DNA of 15,035 nucleotides, taken from assembly GCA_023436025.1 (NCBI GenBank), contig JAEZKX010000449.1:1-15035 (forward strand). Direction: 5' to 3'. A program made the translations under genes and the position numbers. The stretch comes from Pseudomonadota bacterium (GTDB lineage Bacteria > Pseudomonadota > Gammaproteobacteria > Burkholderiales > Burkholderiaceae_C). Each line of letters opens with the position of its first letter. The stretch's first letter is position 1. Under the pieces are notes generated by a model. That model ran no database searches, had not been told where the DNA came from, and was given only the letters and a program-made list of their open reading frames with translations. Positions 1-7,588 of this stretch are shown in pieces.

Positions 1-792
1 CAGCCGCGCCGCGGCTTCGGCGGCATGCTCGCCGGCCTGGCCGCCGGCCTGGGCCTGGCCTGGCTGGCCCATGCGCTCGGCTTCGGCGAGGGCCTGGCCA
101 TGCTGCTGCTGTTCGGCCTGATCGCCATCGTGGTGCTGGCCGTCGTCGGCATGGTCATGCGCCGGCGCCAGGGCGCCCATGGATCGCAGCGCGGCAACTA
201 CGCCTGGCAGGGCGCCGGCGCCACGGCCGATGCGCCGGCGTCGCCGCGCCAGTACAACCCTGAAAAGATCGGCAACGACGCCTCGGCGCGGCCCTGGGAG
301 CGCGCCAGCACCGCCTTCGACGCGGGACGCCACGGGCCCGCCGGCGGTGTCCGCATCGGCGCCAGCCTGGAGCAGGGCTCGGGCCTGAGCGGTCCGCAGG
401 GCTGGGGCGTGCCCGCCGGCTTCGATACCGACGGTTTCCTGGCGGCGGCCAAGCGCAACTTCGTGACGCTGCAGGATGCCTGGGACCGCGGCGACCTGAA
501 GTCGCTGCGCAGCATGATGACCGACGACATGATGCGCGAACTCGGCGACCAACTCGCCGAGCGCGAGCGCCAGGGCGGTGGCGCCAACCGCACCGAAGTC
601 GACATGCTGCAGGCGCAGTTGCTCGGCATCGAGGAACTGGCCGGCGAGTACATGGCCAGCGTCGAGTTCTCCGGCATGATCCGCGAGGATCCCTCCGCGG
701 GCCCCAGTCCCTTCCGCGAAGTCTGGAACATGACCAAGCCGCGCGACGGCTCCGGCGGCTGGCTGGTGGCAGGGGTGCAGGCGCTGCAATGA
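1..792 (+). CDS. Tim44-like domain membrane protein, 5' truncated by the window edge
   Basis: The frame is open from base 1 (it reads QPRRGFGG before the first ATG at 25), so the gene starts upstream of the window. The visible 263 residues begin with a Gly/Ala-rich hydrophobic stretch. A clear membrane segment follows at about residues 32-53 and ends in MRRRQG, a positive cytoplasmic-type flank. A low-complexity linker runs to about 140. The C-terminal part (about 145-263, from DGFLAAAKRNF to the end) resembles the bacterial Tim44-like domain, including the PFREVWNMTKP strand and the closing WLVAGVQAL. The mitochondrial homologue tethers the import motor, but the role of the bacterial protein is not established and none is assigned here. 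It lies 31 nt upstream of ubiJ. The family call is from recognition of sequence features and gene order, and is fairly firm. Confidence 0.8.
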   Translation, partial: QPRRGFGGMLAGLAAGLGLAWLAHALGFGEGLAMLLLFGLIAIVVLAVVGMVMRRRQGAHGSQRGNYAWQGAGATADAPASPRQYNPEKIGNDASARPWERASTAFDAGRHGPAGGVRIGASLEQGSGLSGPQGWGVPAGFDTDGFLAAAKRNFVTLQDAWDRGDLKSLRSMMTDDMMRELGDQLAERERQGGGANRTEVDMLQAQLLGIEELAGEYMASVEFSGMIREDPSAGPSPFREVWNMTKPRDGSGGWLVAGVQALQ

Positions 793-823
793 GGGCGCGC
801 CCCGCCGCGCCAGGCGATTCGTC

Positions 824-1414
824 ATGAATAATCGGGGGATGGCCGCACCATCCCCCGTTTCGTTTTTCGAGCACCTGTTTGATCGCGTCGGCAAGGCCTT
901 GCAGCCGCCGCCCTGGGTCGTGGAGGAAATGCAGCGGCGGCTCGTGCTGCTGCTCAACCACGTGTTGCAGCAGGAGCCCGAAGCGCAGGCGCGGCTGAAG
1001 CGCCAGGCCGGCCGGTTGGTGGAGGCGCGCTGGCGCGTCTTCAGCGTGCGCCTGCAGGCCACGCCCGCCGGCTTGCTGGACCTCGGTTCGCCCGCCGCCA
1101 GCCCCGACCTGACGCTCACCCTCACCGATGAATCGCCCTGGTCGCTGGCGCAGTCCACGTTGCGCGGCGAGAAGCCGCCGGTGCGCATCTCCGGCGACGT
1201 GCAGCTCGCCGCCGAGGTCCAGTGGCTGGTCGACCACGTGCGCTGGGACATCGAGGAGGACCTGGCGCGGCTGGTGGGCGATGCGCCGGCGCATGCCGTC
1301 GGCCAGGTGCTGCGGCGCATGGGCGAGGCCCTGCGCAAGTTCGCCGGAGGGGCGCGGCCGGCGCCGCCTGGCGGCACGCCGACACCGCCACCCGCAGGGA
1401 CGCCGGGCGGATGA
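824..1414 (+). CDS. ubiJ: Ubiquinone biosynthesis accessory factor UbiJ (SCP2 domain)
   Basis: This 196-residue protein has the usual UbiJ length (E. coli UbiJ is about 200 residues). UbiJ carries an SCP2 lipid-binding fold and is a non-catalytic member of the aerobic Ubi complex, thought to hold the hydrophobic ubiquinone intermediates. Recognisable stretches are QPPPWVVEEMQRRLVLLLNH near the N-terminus, a central PDLTLTLTDESP strand region, and VRISGDVQLAAEVQWLVDHV followed by WDIEEDLARLVGD. The C-terminus is a disordered Pro/Gly tail. The stop overlaps the ubiB start as ATGA, so the two are translationally coupled. The start is uncertain: ATG 824 has a weak AGGCG 7 nt upstream, while in-frame ATG 839 gives MAAPSP, which I find more like relatives. 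A terminator-like hairpin covers this region. Confidence 0.85.
   Translation: MNNRGMAAPSPVSFFEHLFDRVGKALQPPPWVVEEMQRRLVLLLNHVLQQEPEAQARLKRQAGRLVEARWRVFSVRLQATPAGLLDLGSPAASPDLTLTLTDESPWSLAQSTLRGEKPPVRISGDVQLAAEVQWLVDHVRWDIEEDLARLVGDAPAHAVGQVLRRMGEALRKFAGGARPAPPGGTPTPPPAGTPGG
833..867 (+). terminator. Terminator-like hairpin over the ubiJ start
   Basis: A perfect 10-bp stem (CGGGGGATGG at 833-842 pairing with CCATCCCCCG at 848-857) closes a 5-nt loop and is followed by TTTCGTTTTT. This has the form of an intrinsic terminator for the upstream Tim44-like gene. It lies within the first codons of ubiJ and includes the alternative ATG at 839. It could act as an attenuator between the two genes, or it could be a hairpin without much effect because the U-tract is interrupted by CG. 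Confidence 0.55.
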
Positions 1415-2976
1415 CGCGCTACCTGCGCGCCTTCTTCATCCTCTGGGTGATCCTGCGCTATGGGCTGGACGAGCTGGCGCTCTCCGGCTTCCGGCTGCGC
1501 GGGCTGGCCCGGGTGGTCACGTTCGGGCGCCGCATCTCGGCGCCGCGCGGCCAGCGCCTGCGCGAGGCGCTGCAGCACCTGGGCCCCATCTACGTCAAGT
1601 TCGGCCAGGTGCTGTCGACGCGGCGCGACCTGCTGCCGCCCGACGTGGCCGACGAACTGGCCCTGCTGCAGGACCGGGTGCCGCCGTTCCCCACCGCAGT
1701 GGCGGTGGCCACCATCGAGCGCGCCTTCCGCCGCCCGATCGGCAGCATCTTCGAGACCTTCGAGGCCGAGCCGGTGGCCAGCGCCTCGATCGCCCAGGTG
1801 CACTTCGCCACGCTGCGCGCGCGCGATGGCAGCTTGCGCGAGGTCGCCGTCAAGGTGCTGCGGCCCGGCATGCTGCCGGTGATCGAGAAGGACCTCGACC
1901 TGATGCGCATGATGGCCGGCTGGATCGAGCGTGCCTCGTACGACGCCCGCCGCCTGAAGATGCGCGAGGTGGTCGCCGAGTTCGACAAGTACCTGCACGA
2001 CGAACTCGACCTGGTGCGCGAGGCGGCCAACGCCGCGCAACTGCGCCGCAACATGGCCGGCCTGCACCTGGTGCTGATCCCCGAGATGTACTGGGAACTG
2101 GTGCATCCCGAGGTGATGGTGATGGAGCGCATGGTGGGCGTCCCCATCAGCCAGGTCGACCGCCTGGTGGCCGCCGGTGTCGACCTGCGGCAGCTGGCGC
2201 GCGACGGCGTCACCATCTTCTTCACCCAGGTGTTCCGCGACGGCTTCTTCCATGCCGACATGCATCCGGGCAACATCCAGGTGAGCCTGGCGCCGGGCAG
2301 CTTCGGCCGCTACATCTCGCTGGACTTCGGCATCGTCGGCACGCTCACCGAGCACGACAAGGACTACCTGGCGCAGAACTTCACGGCCTTCTTCCGGCGC
2401 GACTACAAGCGGGTGGCCGAACTGCACATCGAGTCGGGCTGGGTGCCGCCCGGCACGCGCGTGGACGAACTCGAGGCGGCGGTGCGCACGGTGTGCGAGC
2501 CGTACTTCGACCGGCCGCTGCGCGAGATCTCGCTGGGCATGGTGCTGATGCGCCTGTTCCAGATGTCGCGCCGCTTCCAGGTCGACATCCAGCCGCAGCT
2601 GGTGCTGCTGCAGAAGACGCTGCTGAACATCGAGGGCCTGGGCCGCCAGCTCGATCCGGACCTGGACCTCTGGAGCACGGCCAAGCCTTTCCTCGAGCGC
2701 TGGATGGCCGACCAGATCGGACCGCACAAGCTGCTGGCCGAACTGCGCGACCAGGCGCCGCGCTACGCCAAGATCCTGCCCGACCTGCCGCGCCTCATGC
2801 ACGATTTCCTGCAAAAGGGCGCGGAGCGCGACGACCGCAAGCTCGACGCCCTGCTCGAGGAGCAGCGCCGCACCAACCGCCTGCTGCAGGTGCTCGCCTA
2901 CCTCGGCATCGGTTTTGCTTTGGGGATGATCGCCATGCAGTTCATGGTGCAGCTGCGGATGCGCTTTTTCTTTTGA
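1411..2976 (+). CDS. ubiB: UbiB, ABC1/ADCK-type kinase-like protein of ubiquinone biosynthesis
   Basis: UbiB is an atypical protein-kinase-like ATPase needed for ubiquinone biosynthesis. It is membrane-bound and thought to help extract or deliver lipid precursors to the Ubi complex. The 521-residue protein shows the family's diagnostic motifs in order: KFGQ at 63-66 (the KxGQ motif), the Ala-rich loop VASAS at 122-126, the ATP-binding Lys in AVKVLRP at 148, ExD at 198-200, HADMHPGN at 281-288 and DFG at 305-307. The C-terminus has a hydrophobic stretch (about 493-513) as in other UbiB proteins. I chose ATG 1411, which overlaps the ubiJ stop by 4 nt. The frame stays open further upstream, but that stretch overlaps ubiJ and lacks UbiB-like sequence. 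No key motif is missing. Confidence 0.95.
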   Translation: MTRYLRAFFILWVILRYGLDELALSGFRLRGLARVVTFGRRISAPRGQRLREALQHLGPIYVKFGQVLSTRRDLLPPDVADELALLQDRVPPFPTAVAVATIERAFRRPIGSIFETFEAEPVASASIAQVHFATLRARDGSLREVAVKVLRPGMLPVIEKDLDLMRMMAGWIERASYDARRLKMREVVAEFDKYLHDELDLVREAANAAQLRRNMAGLHLVLIPEMYWELVHPEVMVMERMVGVPISQVDRLVAAGVDLRQLARDGVTIFFTQVFRDGFFHADMHPGNIQVSLAPGSFGRYISLDFGIVGTLTEHDKDYLAQNFTAFFRRDYKRVAELHIESGWVPPGTRVDELEAAVRTVCEPYFDRPLREISLGMVLMRLFQMSRRFQVDIQPQLVLLQKTLLNIEGLGRQLDPDLDLWSTAKPFLERWMADQIGPHKLLAELRDQAPRYAKILPDLPRLMHDFLQKGAERDDRKLDALLEEQRRTNRLLQVLAYLGIGFALGMIAMQFMVQLRMRFFF

Positions 2977-3000
2977 GCCTCGGCTGGGCTTGGCCATAAT
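2973..3000 (+). promoter_or_regulatory. Candidate sigma70 promoter for the symporter gene
   Basis: TTGAGC (2973-2978) and CATAAT (2995-3000) are separated by 16 nt, with the expected transcript start about 25 nt before the gene. The -35 box overlaps the ubiB stop codon. The -10 box is good and the -35 box matches at four of six positions. This would let the symporter be expressed independently of ubiJ-ubiB. Confidence 0.4.
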
Positions 3001-3033
3001 GCGCGGCGAAAAAACGAAAAGGAGCGGGATTCC

Positions 3034-4503
3034 ATGTTGATCGGATTCATCATCCTGTACCTGCTGGCGTCCATCGCCATCGGCCTGTATGCCGCCAAGC
3101 GCGTGAACAACACGGCCGACTACGCGGTGGCGGGTCGCAGCCTGCCCCTGGCCATCGTCATCGCCACCACCTTCGCGACCTGGTTCGGCTCCGAGACGGT
3201 GCTGGGCGTCTCGGCCCGCTTCGTGTCGGGCAACCTCGGCGAGGTGGTCGAAGATCCGTTCGGCGCTTCCATGTGCCTGGTCCTGGTCGGCCTGTTCTTC
3301 GCCTACCGGCTCTACAAGCGCAACCTGATCACGCTGGGCGACTACTACCGCCAGCGCTATGGCCGCACGATCGAGGTGATCTGCTCGCTCATGATCATCG
3401 CCAGCTACCTGGGCTGGGTCGCGGCGCAGGTCACGGCGCTGGGCCTGGTGTTCCACCTGCTGGTGCCGGAACTGATCACGGTGCAGGTCGGCATGGTCAT
3501 CGGCCTGGCGGTGGTCCTGATCTACACGCTGTTCGGCGGCATGTGGTCGGTGGCGCTGACCGACTTCATCCAGATGATCGTCATCGCCCTGGGCCTGGTG
3601 GCGATCGCCTGGTTCGCCGCCGACCTGGCCGGCGGCGCCGGCCGCGTGATCGACTACGCCGCCACCAACGGCAAGTTCCAGTTCTTCCCCGAGAACGGCG
3701 GCAGCAAGGAGTGGATCTTCTTCTTCGCCGCGGCCATCACCATGATGCTGGGCTCCATCCCGCAGCAGGACGTGTTCCAGCGCGTGATGTCGGCCAAGGA
3801 CGCCAAGACGGCCGTGCGCGGCCCCATCATCGGCGGCATCCTCTACTTCCTGTTCGCGCTGATCCCGATGTTCATCGTGACGGCCGCCGTGCTGGTGATG
3901 GGCGACACCGCGACCCAGTTGCTGGCGGACGACCCGCAGAAGGTCCTGCCCACGCTGGTGATGGACCGCATGCCGGTGCTGCTGCAGATCGCCTTCTTCG
4001 GCGCGCTGCTGTCGGCCATCATGTCCACCGCGTCGGCGACCCTGCTCGCGCCCAGCACCACCTTCGTCGAGAACATCCTGCGCAACATCAAGCCCGGCAT
4101 GAGCGACCAGGCCACGCTGCGCGCCATGCGCATCACGGTGCTGGTGTGCGCAGCGGTGGTGCTGGTGTACTCCATCGTCATGGAAGGCACGTCCATCTAC
4201 GAACTCGTCTCCGGCGCCTACCAGGTGCCGCTGGTGGGGGCCTTCATCCCGCTGGTGTTCGGCCTCTACTGGTCGCGCGCCACCACCCAGGGCGCGCTGT
4301 TCTCGGTGGTCCTGGGGATCGGCACCTGGCTGGTCTTCGTCGCCACGCCAGCGCTGTCCGAGGCCTTCCCGCAGCAGCTGGCCGGCGTGCTGGCGGCGCT
4401 GGCGGGCATGCTGGCGGGCTCGCTGCTGCCGCAATGGGTGGCCAACCACAAGGGCCACGTGCACCACTACGAAGGCTCGCACCAGGCGTCTTCGGCCGCC
4501 TGA
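3034..4503 (+). CDS. Sodium:solute symporter family (SSSF) transporter
   Basis: This 489-residue integral membrane protein has the length and hydrophobic pattern of the SSS family (LeuT fold, usually 13 helices), which couples uptake of small solutes to the Na+ gradient in the inner membrane. The helix-2 region is TTFATWFGSETVLG (about 45-58). The family's Na+-site helix reads GALLSAIMSTASATLL, with S327, S331 and T332 where PutP-type carriers have the Na2 ligands. YTLFGGMWSVALTDFIQM is another typical SSS segment. The start ATG has a strong Shine-Dalgarno sequence (AAAAGGAG at 3017-3024) about 9 nt upstream. The cytoplasmic C-terminus is His-rich (HKGHVHHYEGSH). The substrate cannot be read from sequence; proline, pantothenate, acetate and sugars are all transported within this family. 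Confidence 0.9.
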   Translation: MLIGFIILYLLASIAIGLYAAKRVNNTADYAVAGRSLPLAIVIATTFATWFGSETVLGVSARFVSGNLGEVVEDPFGASMCLVLVGLFFAYRLYKRNLITLGDYYRQRYGRTIEVICSLMIIASYLGWVAAQVTALGLVFHLLVPELITVQVGMVIGLAVVLIYTLFGGMWSVALTDFIQMIVIALGLVAIAWFAADLAGGAGRVIDYAATNGKFQFFPENGGSKEWIFFFAAAITMMLGSIPQQDVFQRVMSAKDAKTAVRGPIIGGILYFLFALIPMFIVTAAVLVMGDTATQLLADDPQKVLPTLVMDRMPVLLQIAFFGALLSAIMSTASATLLAPSTTFVENILRNIKPGMSDQATLRAMRITVLVCAAVVLVYSIVMEGTSIYELVSGAYQVPLVGAFIPLVFGLYWSRATTQGALFSVVLGIGTWLVFVATPALSEAFPQQLAGVLAALAGMLAGSLLPQWVANHKGHVHHYEGSHQASSAA

Positions 4504-4512
4504 GGCAGCGCC

Positions 4513-4553
4513 CCGGCAGGGGCCGCGCCGGCCCCGGGGCCGCGGCCTGCCGG
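4513..4553 (+). terminator. GC-rich hairpin after the symporter gene
   Basis: CCGGCAGG (4513-4520) pairs with CCTGCCGG (4546-4553), with an inner CCGCG/CGCGG stem (4523-4527 with 4541-4545) and a CCCCGGGG core. It lies 9 nt after the symporter stop. No U-tract follows, so it may stabilise the mRNA 3' end or assist termination, and is not a textbook intrinsic terminator. Confidence 0.4.
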
Positions 4554-4557
4554 CGGC

Positions 4558-4583
4558 TTGCAAAACGGACGCTCACCTATAAT
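4558..4583 (+). promoter_or_regulatory. Candidate promoter of the fmdB-DUF502-aspS group
   Basis: There is a perfect TATAAT at 4578-4583, unusual in such GC-rich DNA, with expected transcription start near 4590. The best -35-like hexamer, TTGCAA (4558-4563), is only 14 nt upstream, so the promoter may depend mainly on the -10 box or on an activator. It lies just downstream of the hairpin that ends the previous unit. Confidence 0.5.
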
Positions 4584-4614
4584 TGAGGGCTTTGCACACC
4601 ACGCCTGACGAGCC

Positions 4615-4959
4615 ATGCCCATCTACGCATACAAGTGCGCCGCCTGCGGCCATGCCAAGGACGTCCTGCAGAAAATCTCCGACGCTCCGCTGACGGTCTG
4701 CCCGGCCTGTGGCCAGGACCAGTTCGCCAAGCAGCTGACCGCTGCCGGCTTCCAGCTCAAGGGCTCCGGCTGGTACGTCACCGACTTCCGCGGCGGCTCC
4801 GGCGGCGGCGCTGCCGCGCCGGCGGCCGACAAGGCCGGGAAGGCGGACAAGCCCTCCGACGGTGGCGGCGCCAAGACCGAATCCGCGCCCGCGCCGGCGG
4901 CCAAGTCCGACGCGCCCAGCGCGTCCGCGGGCTGCGGCGCGTCCTGCGCCTGCCACTGA
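4615..4959 (+). CDS. FmdB-family zinc-ribbon protein
   Basis: This small protein of 114 residues opens with MPIYAYKCAACGH, the hallmark of the FmdB/CxxC-CxxC regulatory-protein family. Cys8, Cys11, Cys29 and Cys32 form a single zinc ribbon. GFQLKGSGWYVTDF at about 45-58 is the conserved end of the folded domain. Residues from about 60 on are a Gly/Ala/Lys-rich disordered tail ending in a second Cys cluster, CGASCACH. The family was named from a putative regulator of formamidase genes, but its molecular role is not established. Its position directly before DUF502 and aspS looks familiar from Burkholderiales. The start ATG follows the TATAAT box by about 30 nt, and its Shine-Dalgarno sequence is weak. 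Confidence 0.9.
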   Translation: MPIYAYKCAACGHAKDVLQKISDAPLTVCPACGQDQFAKQLTAAGFQLKGSGWYVTDFRGGSGGGAAAPAADKAGKADKPSDGGGAKTESAPAPAAKSDAPSASAGCGASCACH

Positions 4960-4968
4960 AAGAGCTGC

Positions 4969-5580
4969 GTGCACGCCCTGCGGAAATGGCTGCTGGCGGG
5001 GCTGCTCGTCGTGGTCCCGGTCGCCATCACCGTCTGGGTGCTGCAATGGATCATCGGGACGCTCGACCAGACGCTGCTGATCCTTCCGGCCCAATGGCAC
5101 CCTGACCGCGTCTTCGGTGTCCACATCCCCGGCTTCGGTGTCCTGCTGACGCTGGCCATCCTGCTGGTCATCGGCGCCATCGCCAGCAATTTCGTCGGCC
5201 GCAAGCTGGTCGGCCTGGGCGACCGGATCGTGGCGCGCATCCCGGTGGTGCGCTCCATCTATTCCAGCGTCAAGCAGGTCTCCGACACACTGTTTTCCGA
5301 AAGCGGCAATGCCTTCCGCACCGCGGTGCTGGTGCAGTGGCCGCGCCCGGATGTCTGGACCATCGGCTTCGTCACCGGCGCGCCCGGCGGCGACGTGGTC
5401 AACTACCTGCGCGGCGAGGAATACGTCAGCGTCTACGTGCCGACCACGCCCAACCCCACGGGTGGCTACTTCGTGATGCTGCGCAAGAGCGACTGCATCG
5501 AACTCAAGATGAGCGTGGACGATGCGCTCAAGTACGTGGTGTCCATGGGCGTCGTCGTCCCGGCCATCACCCACCGCTGA
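4969..5580 (+). CDS. DUF502 family inner-membrane protein
   Basis: This 203-residue protein begins at GTG 4969, 9 nt after the fmdB stop, with a purine run AAAGAG just upstream; no in-frame ATG gives a full N-terminus. It has two membrane segments, about residues 8-30 (LLAGLLVVVPVAITVWVLQW) and 55-77. After these come a conserved RIPVVRSIYSSVKQVSDTLF segment and a soluble C-terminal domain (FRTAVLVQWPRPDVWTIGFVTG, YVPTTPNPTGGYFVMLRKSD). These match the DUF502 family, whose function is unknown in bacteria. The tight spacing suggests that it is transcribed with fmdB and aspS. Confidence 0.9.
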   Translation: MHALRKWLLAGLLVVVPVAITVWVLQWIIGTLDQTLLILPAQWHPDRVFGVHIPGFGVLLTLAILLVIGAIASNFVGRKLVGLGDRIVARIPVVRSIYSSVKQVSDTLFSESGNAFRTAVLVQWPRPDVWTIGFVTGAPGGDVVNYLRGEEYVSVYVPTTPNPTGGYFVMLRKSDCIELKMSVDDALKYVVSMGVVVPAITHR

Positions 5581-5620
5581 CCCGGCCGGCGCGGGCCGGC
5601 GATTCTCCGAGGTTCTTCCC

Positions 5621-7423
5621 ATGTCTTCCCAAAAAATGCGTACCACCTATTGCGGCCTGGTGACCGAAGCCCTGATGGGCCAGACGGTGACGCTGTGCGG
5701 CTGGGTCAACCGCCGGCGCGACCACGGTGGCGTGATCTTCGTCGACCTGCGCGACCGCGAAGGCTATGTGCAGGTGGTGTGCGATCCCGACCGCGCCGAG
5801 ATGTTCAAGCTGGCCGAAGGCCTGCGCAACGAGTTCTGCGTGCAGGTCAAGGGCGTGGTGCGGGCCCGTCCGGAAGGCACCACCAACGCCAACCTCAAGA
5901 GCGGCAAGGTCGAGGTGCTGTGCCACGAGCTGGTGGTGCTCAACCCCTCGGTCACCCCCCCGTTCCAGCTCGACGACGAGAACCTGTCGGAGACCACCCG
6001 CCTCATGCACCGGGTGCTGGACCTACGCCGCCCGTACATGCAGAACAACCTGATGCTGCGCTACCGGGTGACCATGGAGGTGCGCAAGTTCCTCGATGCC
6101 AACGGCTTCATCGACATCGAGACGCCGATGCTGACCAAGAGCACGCCGGAGGGTGCGCGCGACTACCTGGTGCCTTCGCGCGTGCACGACGGCATGTTCT
6201 TCGCGCTGCCGCAGTCGCCCCAGCTGTTCAAGCAGCTGCTGATGGTGTCCGGCTTCGACCGCTACTACCAGATCACCAAGTGCTTCCGCGACGAGGACCT
6301 GCGCGCGGACCGGCAGCCGGAATTCACCCAGATCGACGTCGAGACCTCCTTCCTCACCGAGGAGGAGATCCGCGCCATGTTCGAGGGCATGATCCGCAGC
6401 ACCTTCAAGAACGTGATCGGCGTCGACATGCCGGCCTTCCCGGTGATGGCGCATGCAGACGCGATGCGGCTGTACGGCTCCGACAAGCCGGACCTGCGCG
6501 TCAAGCTCGAATTCACGGAGCTCACCGACGTCATGAAGGACGTTGACTTCAAGGTCTTCTCCGGCCCGGCCAACCAGGCCGACGGCCGCGTGGTGGGCCT
6601 GCGCGTGCCTGGCGGCGGCGAGATGAGCCGCGGCGAGATCGACGGCTACACCGAGTTCGTCAAGATCTACGGCGCCAAGGGCCTGGCCTGGATCAAGGTC
6701 AACGATGTCGCCGCCGGCCGCGAGGGCCTGCAGTCGCCCATCGTCAAGAACCTGCACGACGCCGCCATCGCCGAGATCCTCAAGCGCACCGGTGCCCAGA
6801 ACGGCGACCTGATCTTCTTCGGCGCCGATAAGGCGAAAGTGGTCAACGACGCCATCGGTGCCCTGCGCGTCAAGGTGGGCCACAGCGAGTTCGGCAAGGC
6901 CCGTGGCCTGGTCGAAGGCGAGTGGAAGCCGCTGTGGGTGGTGGACTTCCCCATGTTCGAGTTCGACGACGACGCCCAGCGCTGGAACGCCGTGCACCAC
7001 CCGTTCACCTCGCCCAAGGATGGCCACGAGGACTGGCTGGAGACCGACCCTGGCCGCTGCCTGGCCAAGGCCTACGACGCCGTGCTCAACGGCATCGAGC
7101 TGGGCGGCGGGTCGGTGCGGATCCACCGCGAGGACGTGCAGAGCAAGGTGTTCCGGGCCCTGAAGATCGACGCCGAGGAGGCCCAGGCCAAGTTCGGCTT
7201 CCTGCTCGACGCCCTGCAGTATGGTGCGCCGCCGCACGGTGGCATCGCCATCGGCCTGGACCGCTTCGTCATGCTGATGACGGGCGCCGAATCCTTGCGC
7301 GACGTCATCGCCTTCCCCAAGACGCAGCGCGCGCAGGACCTGCTGACCCAGGCGCCCGGCCCGGTGGACGAGAAGCAGCTGCGCGAGCTGCACATCCGCC
7401 TGCGCAACCCGCAACCGGCCTGA
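5621..7423 (+). CDS. aspS: Aspartate--tRNA ligase, probably non-discriminating
   Basis: AspRS attaches aspartate to tRNA(Asp) in the cytoplasm. The 600 residues cover the full bacterial architecture: an N-terminal OB-fold anticodon-binding domain (about 6-115), class II motif 1 (about 147-170), motif 2 with FRDEDLRADRQPEFTQ (222-237), a GAD insertion domain, and motif 3 with GIAIGLDRF (GLDR at 545-548). The start ATG has GAGG 8 nt upstream; the internal ATG at 5636 (MRTTYCG) is the alternative and matches the E. coli N-terminus. By alignment with E. coli AspRS, L30 and K81 are replaced by His35 and Gly86. This is the pair reported for non-discriminating AspRS, as in Pseudomonas (H31/G83), which also charges tRNA(Asn) with Asp for amidation by GatCAB. 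The function call is firm; the specificity is an inference. Confidence 0.97.
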   Translation: MSSQKMRTTYCGLVTEALMGQTVTLCGWVNRRRDHGGVIFVDLRDREGYVQVVCDPDRAEMFKLAEGLRNEFCVQVKGVVRARPEGTTNANLKSGKVEVLCHELVVLNPSVTPPFQLDDENLSETTRLMHRVLDLRRPYMQNNLMLRYRVTMEVRKFLDANGFIDIETPMLTKSTPEGARDYLVPSRVHDGMFFALPQSPQLFKQLLMVSGFDRYYQITKCFRDEDLRADRQPEFTQIDVETSFLTEEEIRAMFEGMIRSTFKNVIGVDMPAFPVMAHADAMRLYGSDKPDLRVKLEFTELTDVMKDVDFKVFSGPANQADGRVVGLRVPGGGEMSRGEIDGYTEFVKIYGAKGLAWIKVNDVAAGREGLQSPIVKNLHDAAIAEILKRTGAQNGDLIFFGADKAKVVNDAIGALRVKVGHSEFGKARGLVEGEWKPLWVVDFPMFEFDDDAQRWNAVHHPFTSPKDGHEDWLETDPGRCLAKAYDAVLNGIELGGGSVRIHREDVQSKVFRALKIDAEEAQAKFGFLLDALQYGAPPHGGIAIGLDRFVMLMTGAESLRDVIAFPKTQRAQDLLTQAPGPVDEKQLRELHIRLRNPQPA

Positions 7424-7428
7424 TCCGG

Positions 7429-7447
7429 CGCCGCCCCGCGGGCGGCG
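7429..7447 (+). terminator. Hairpin immediately after aspS
   Basis: CGCCGCCC (7429-7436) pairs with GGGCGGCG (7440-7447) around a 3-nt loop, starting 6 nt after the aspS stop. The following AATACCAAACTACTC is A/C-rich with no U-tract, so termination here is possible but unproven. Confidence 0.4.
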
Positions 7448-7470
7448 AATACCAAACTACTCTCTTTCTC

Positions 7471-7495
7471 CACCGGGGCAGGCGCAGCCCCGGTG
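7471..7495 (+). terminator. Second hairpin downstream of aspS
   Basis: CACCGGGGC (7471-7479) pairs perfectly over 9 bp with GCCCCGGTG (7487-7495), with a 7-nt loop. A pyrimidine-rich run, TCTCCTCCCCCTCCC, follows. Together with the hairpin at 7429-7447 it probably marks the end of the aspS transcript; it lacks a true U-tract. Confidence 0.4.
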
Positions 7496-7562
7496 CGTGT
7501 CTCCTCCCCCTCCCTGGTCCCGAGCTGCCTCGCGTTCGTGAACGAATGCGCGGGCACGCTCG

Positions 7563-7586
7563 CCTGTAGGAAAAACTCCCGTCAGG
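7563..7586 (+). promoter_or_regulatory. Imperfect inverted repeat upstream of the -35 box, candidate activator site
   Basis: CCTGTAGGAA (7563-7572) and TCCCGTCAGG (7577-7586) form an imperfect dyad (7 of 10 positions) centred near 7574. That is about 50 nt before the predicted transcription start and directly next to the -35 box. The location suits a dimeric activator such as a LuxR-type response regulator. The binding protein is unknown and the assignment is an inference from position and symmetry. Confidence 0.35.
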
Positions 7587-7588
7587 GC

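Noticed and set aside
1128..2999. Long + strand frame overlapping ubiJ and ubiB, Arg/Ala/Pro-rich
   Set aside because: It is out of frame with ubiB, which carries all the kinase-like motifs; the composition is typical of a shadow frame in GC-rich DNA.
5582..5600. GCCGGC repeats between the DUF502 gene and aspS that could form a hairpin
   Set aside because: The stem is only 6 bp of self-complementary GC sequence in a 40-nt gap, with no U-tract. The genes look co-transcribed, so I did not call a terminator.
6023..7414. Long - strand frame opposite aspS
   Set aside because: It lies wholly opposite a complete, motif-bearing aspS and has no recognisable domain or ribosome site.
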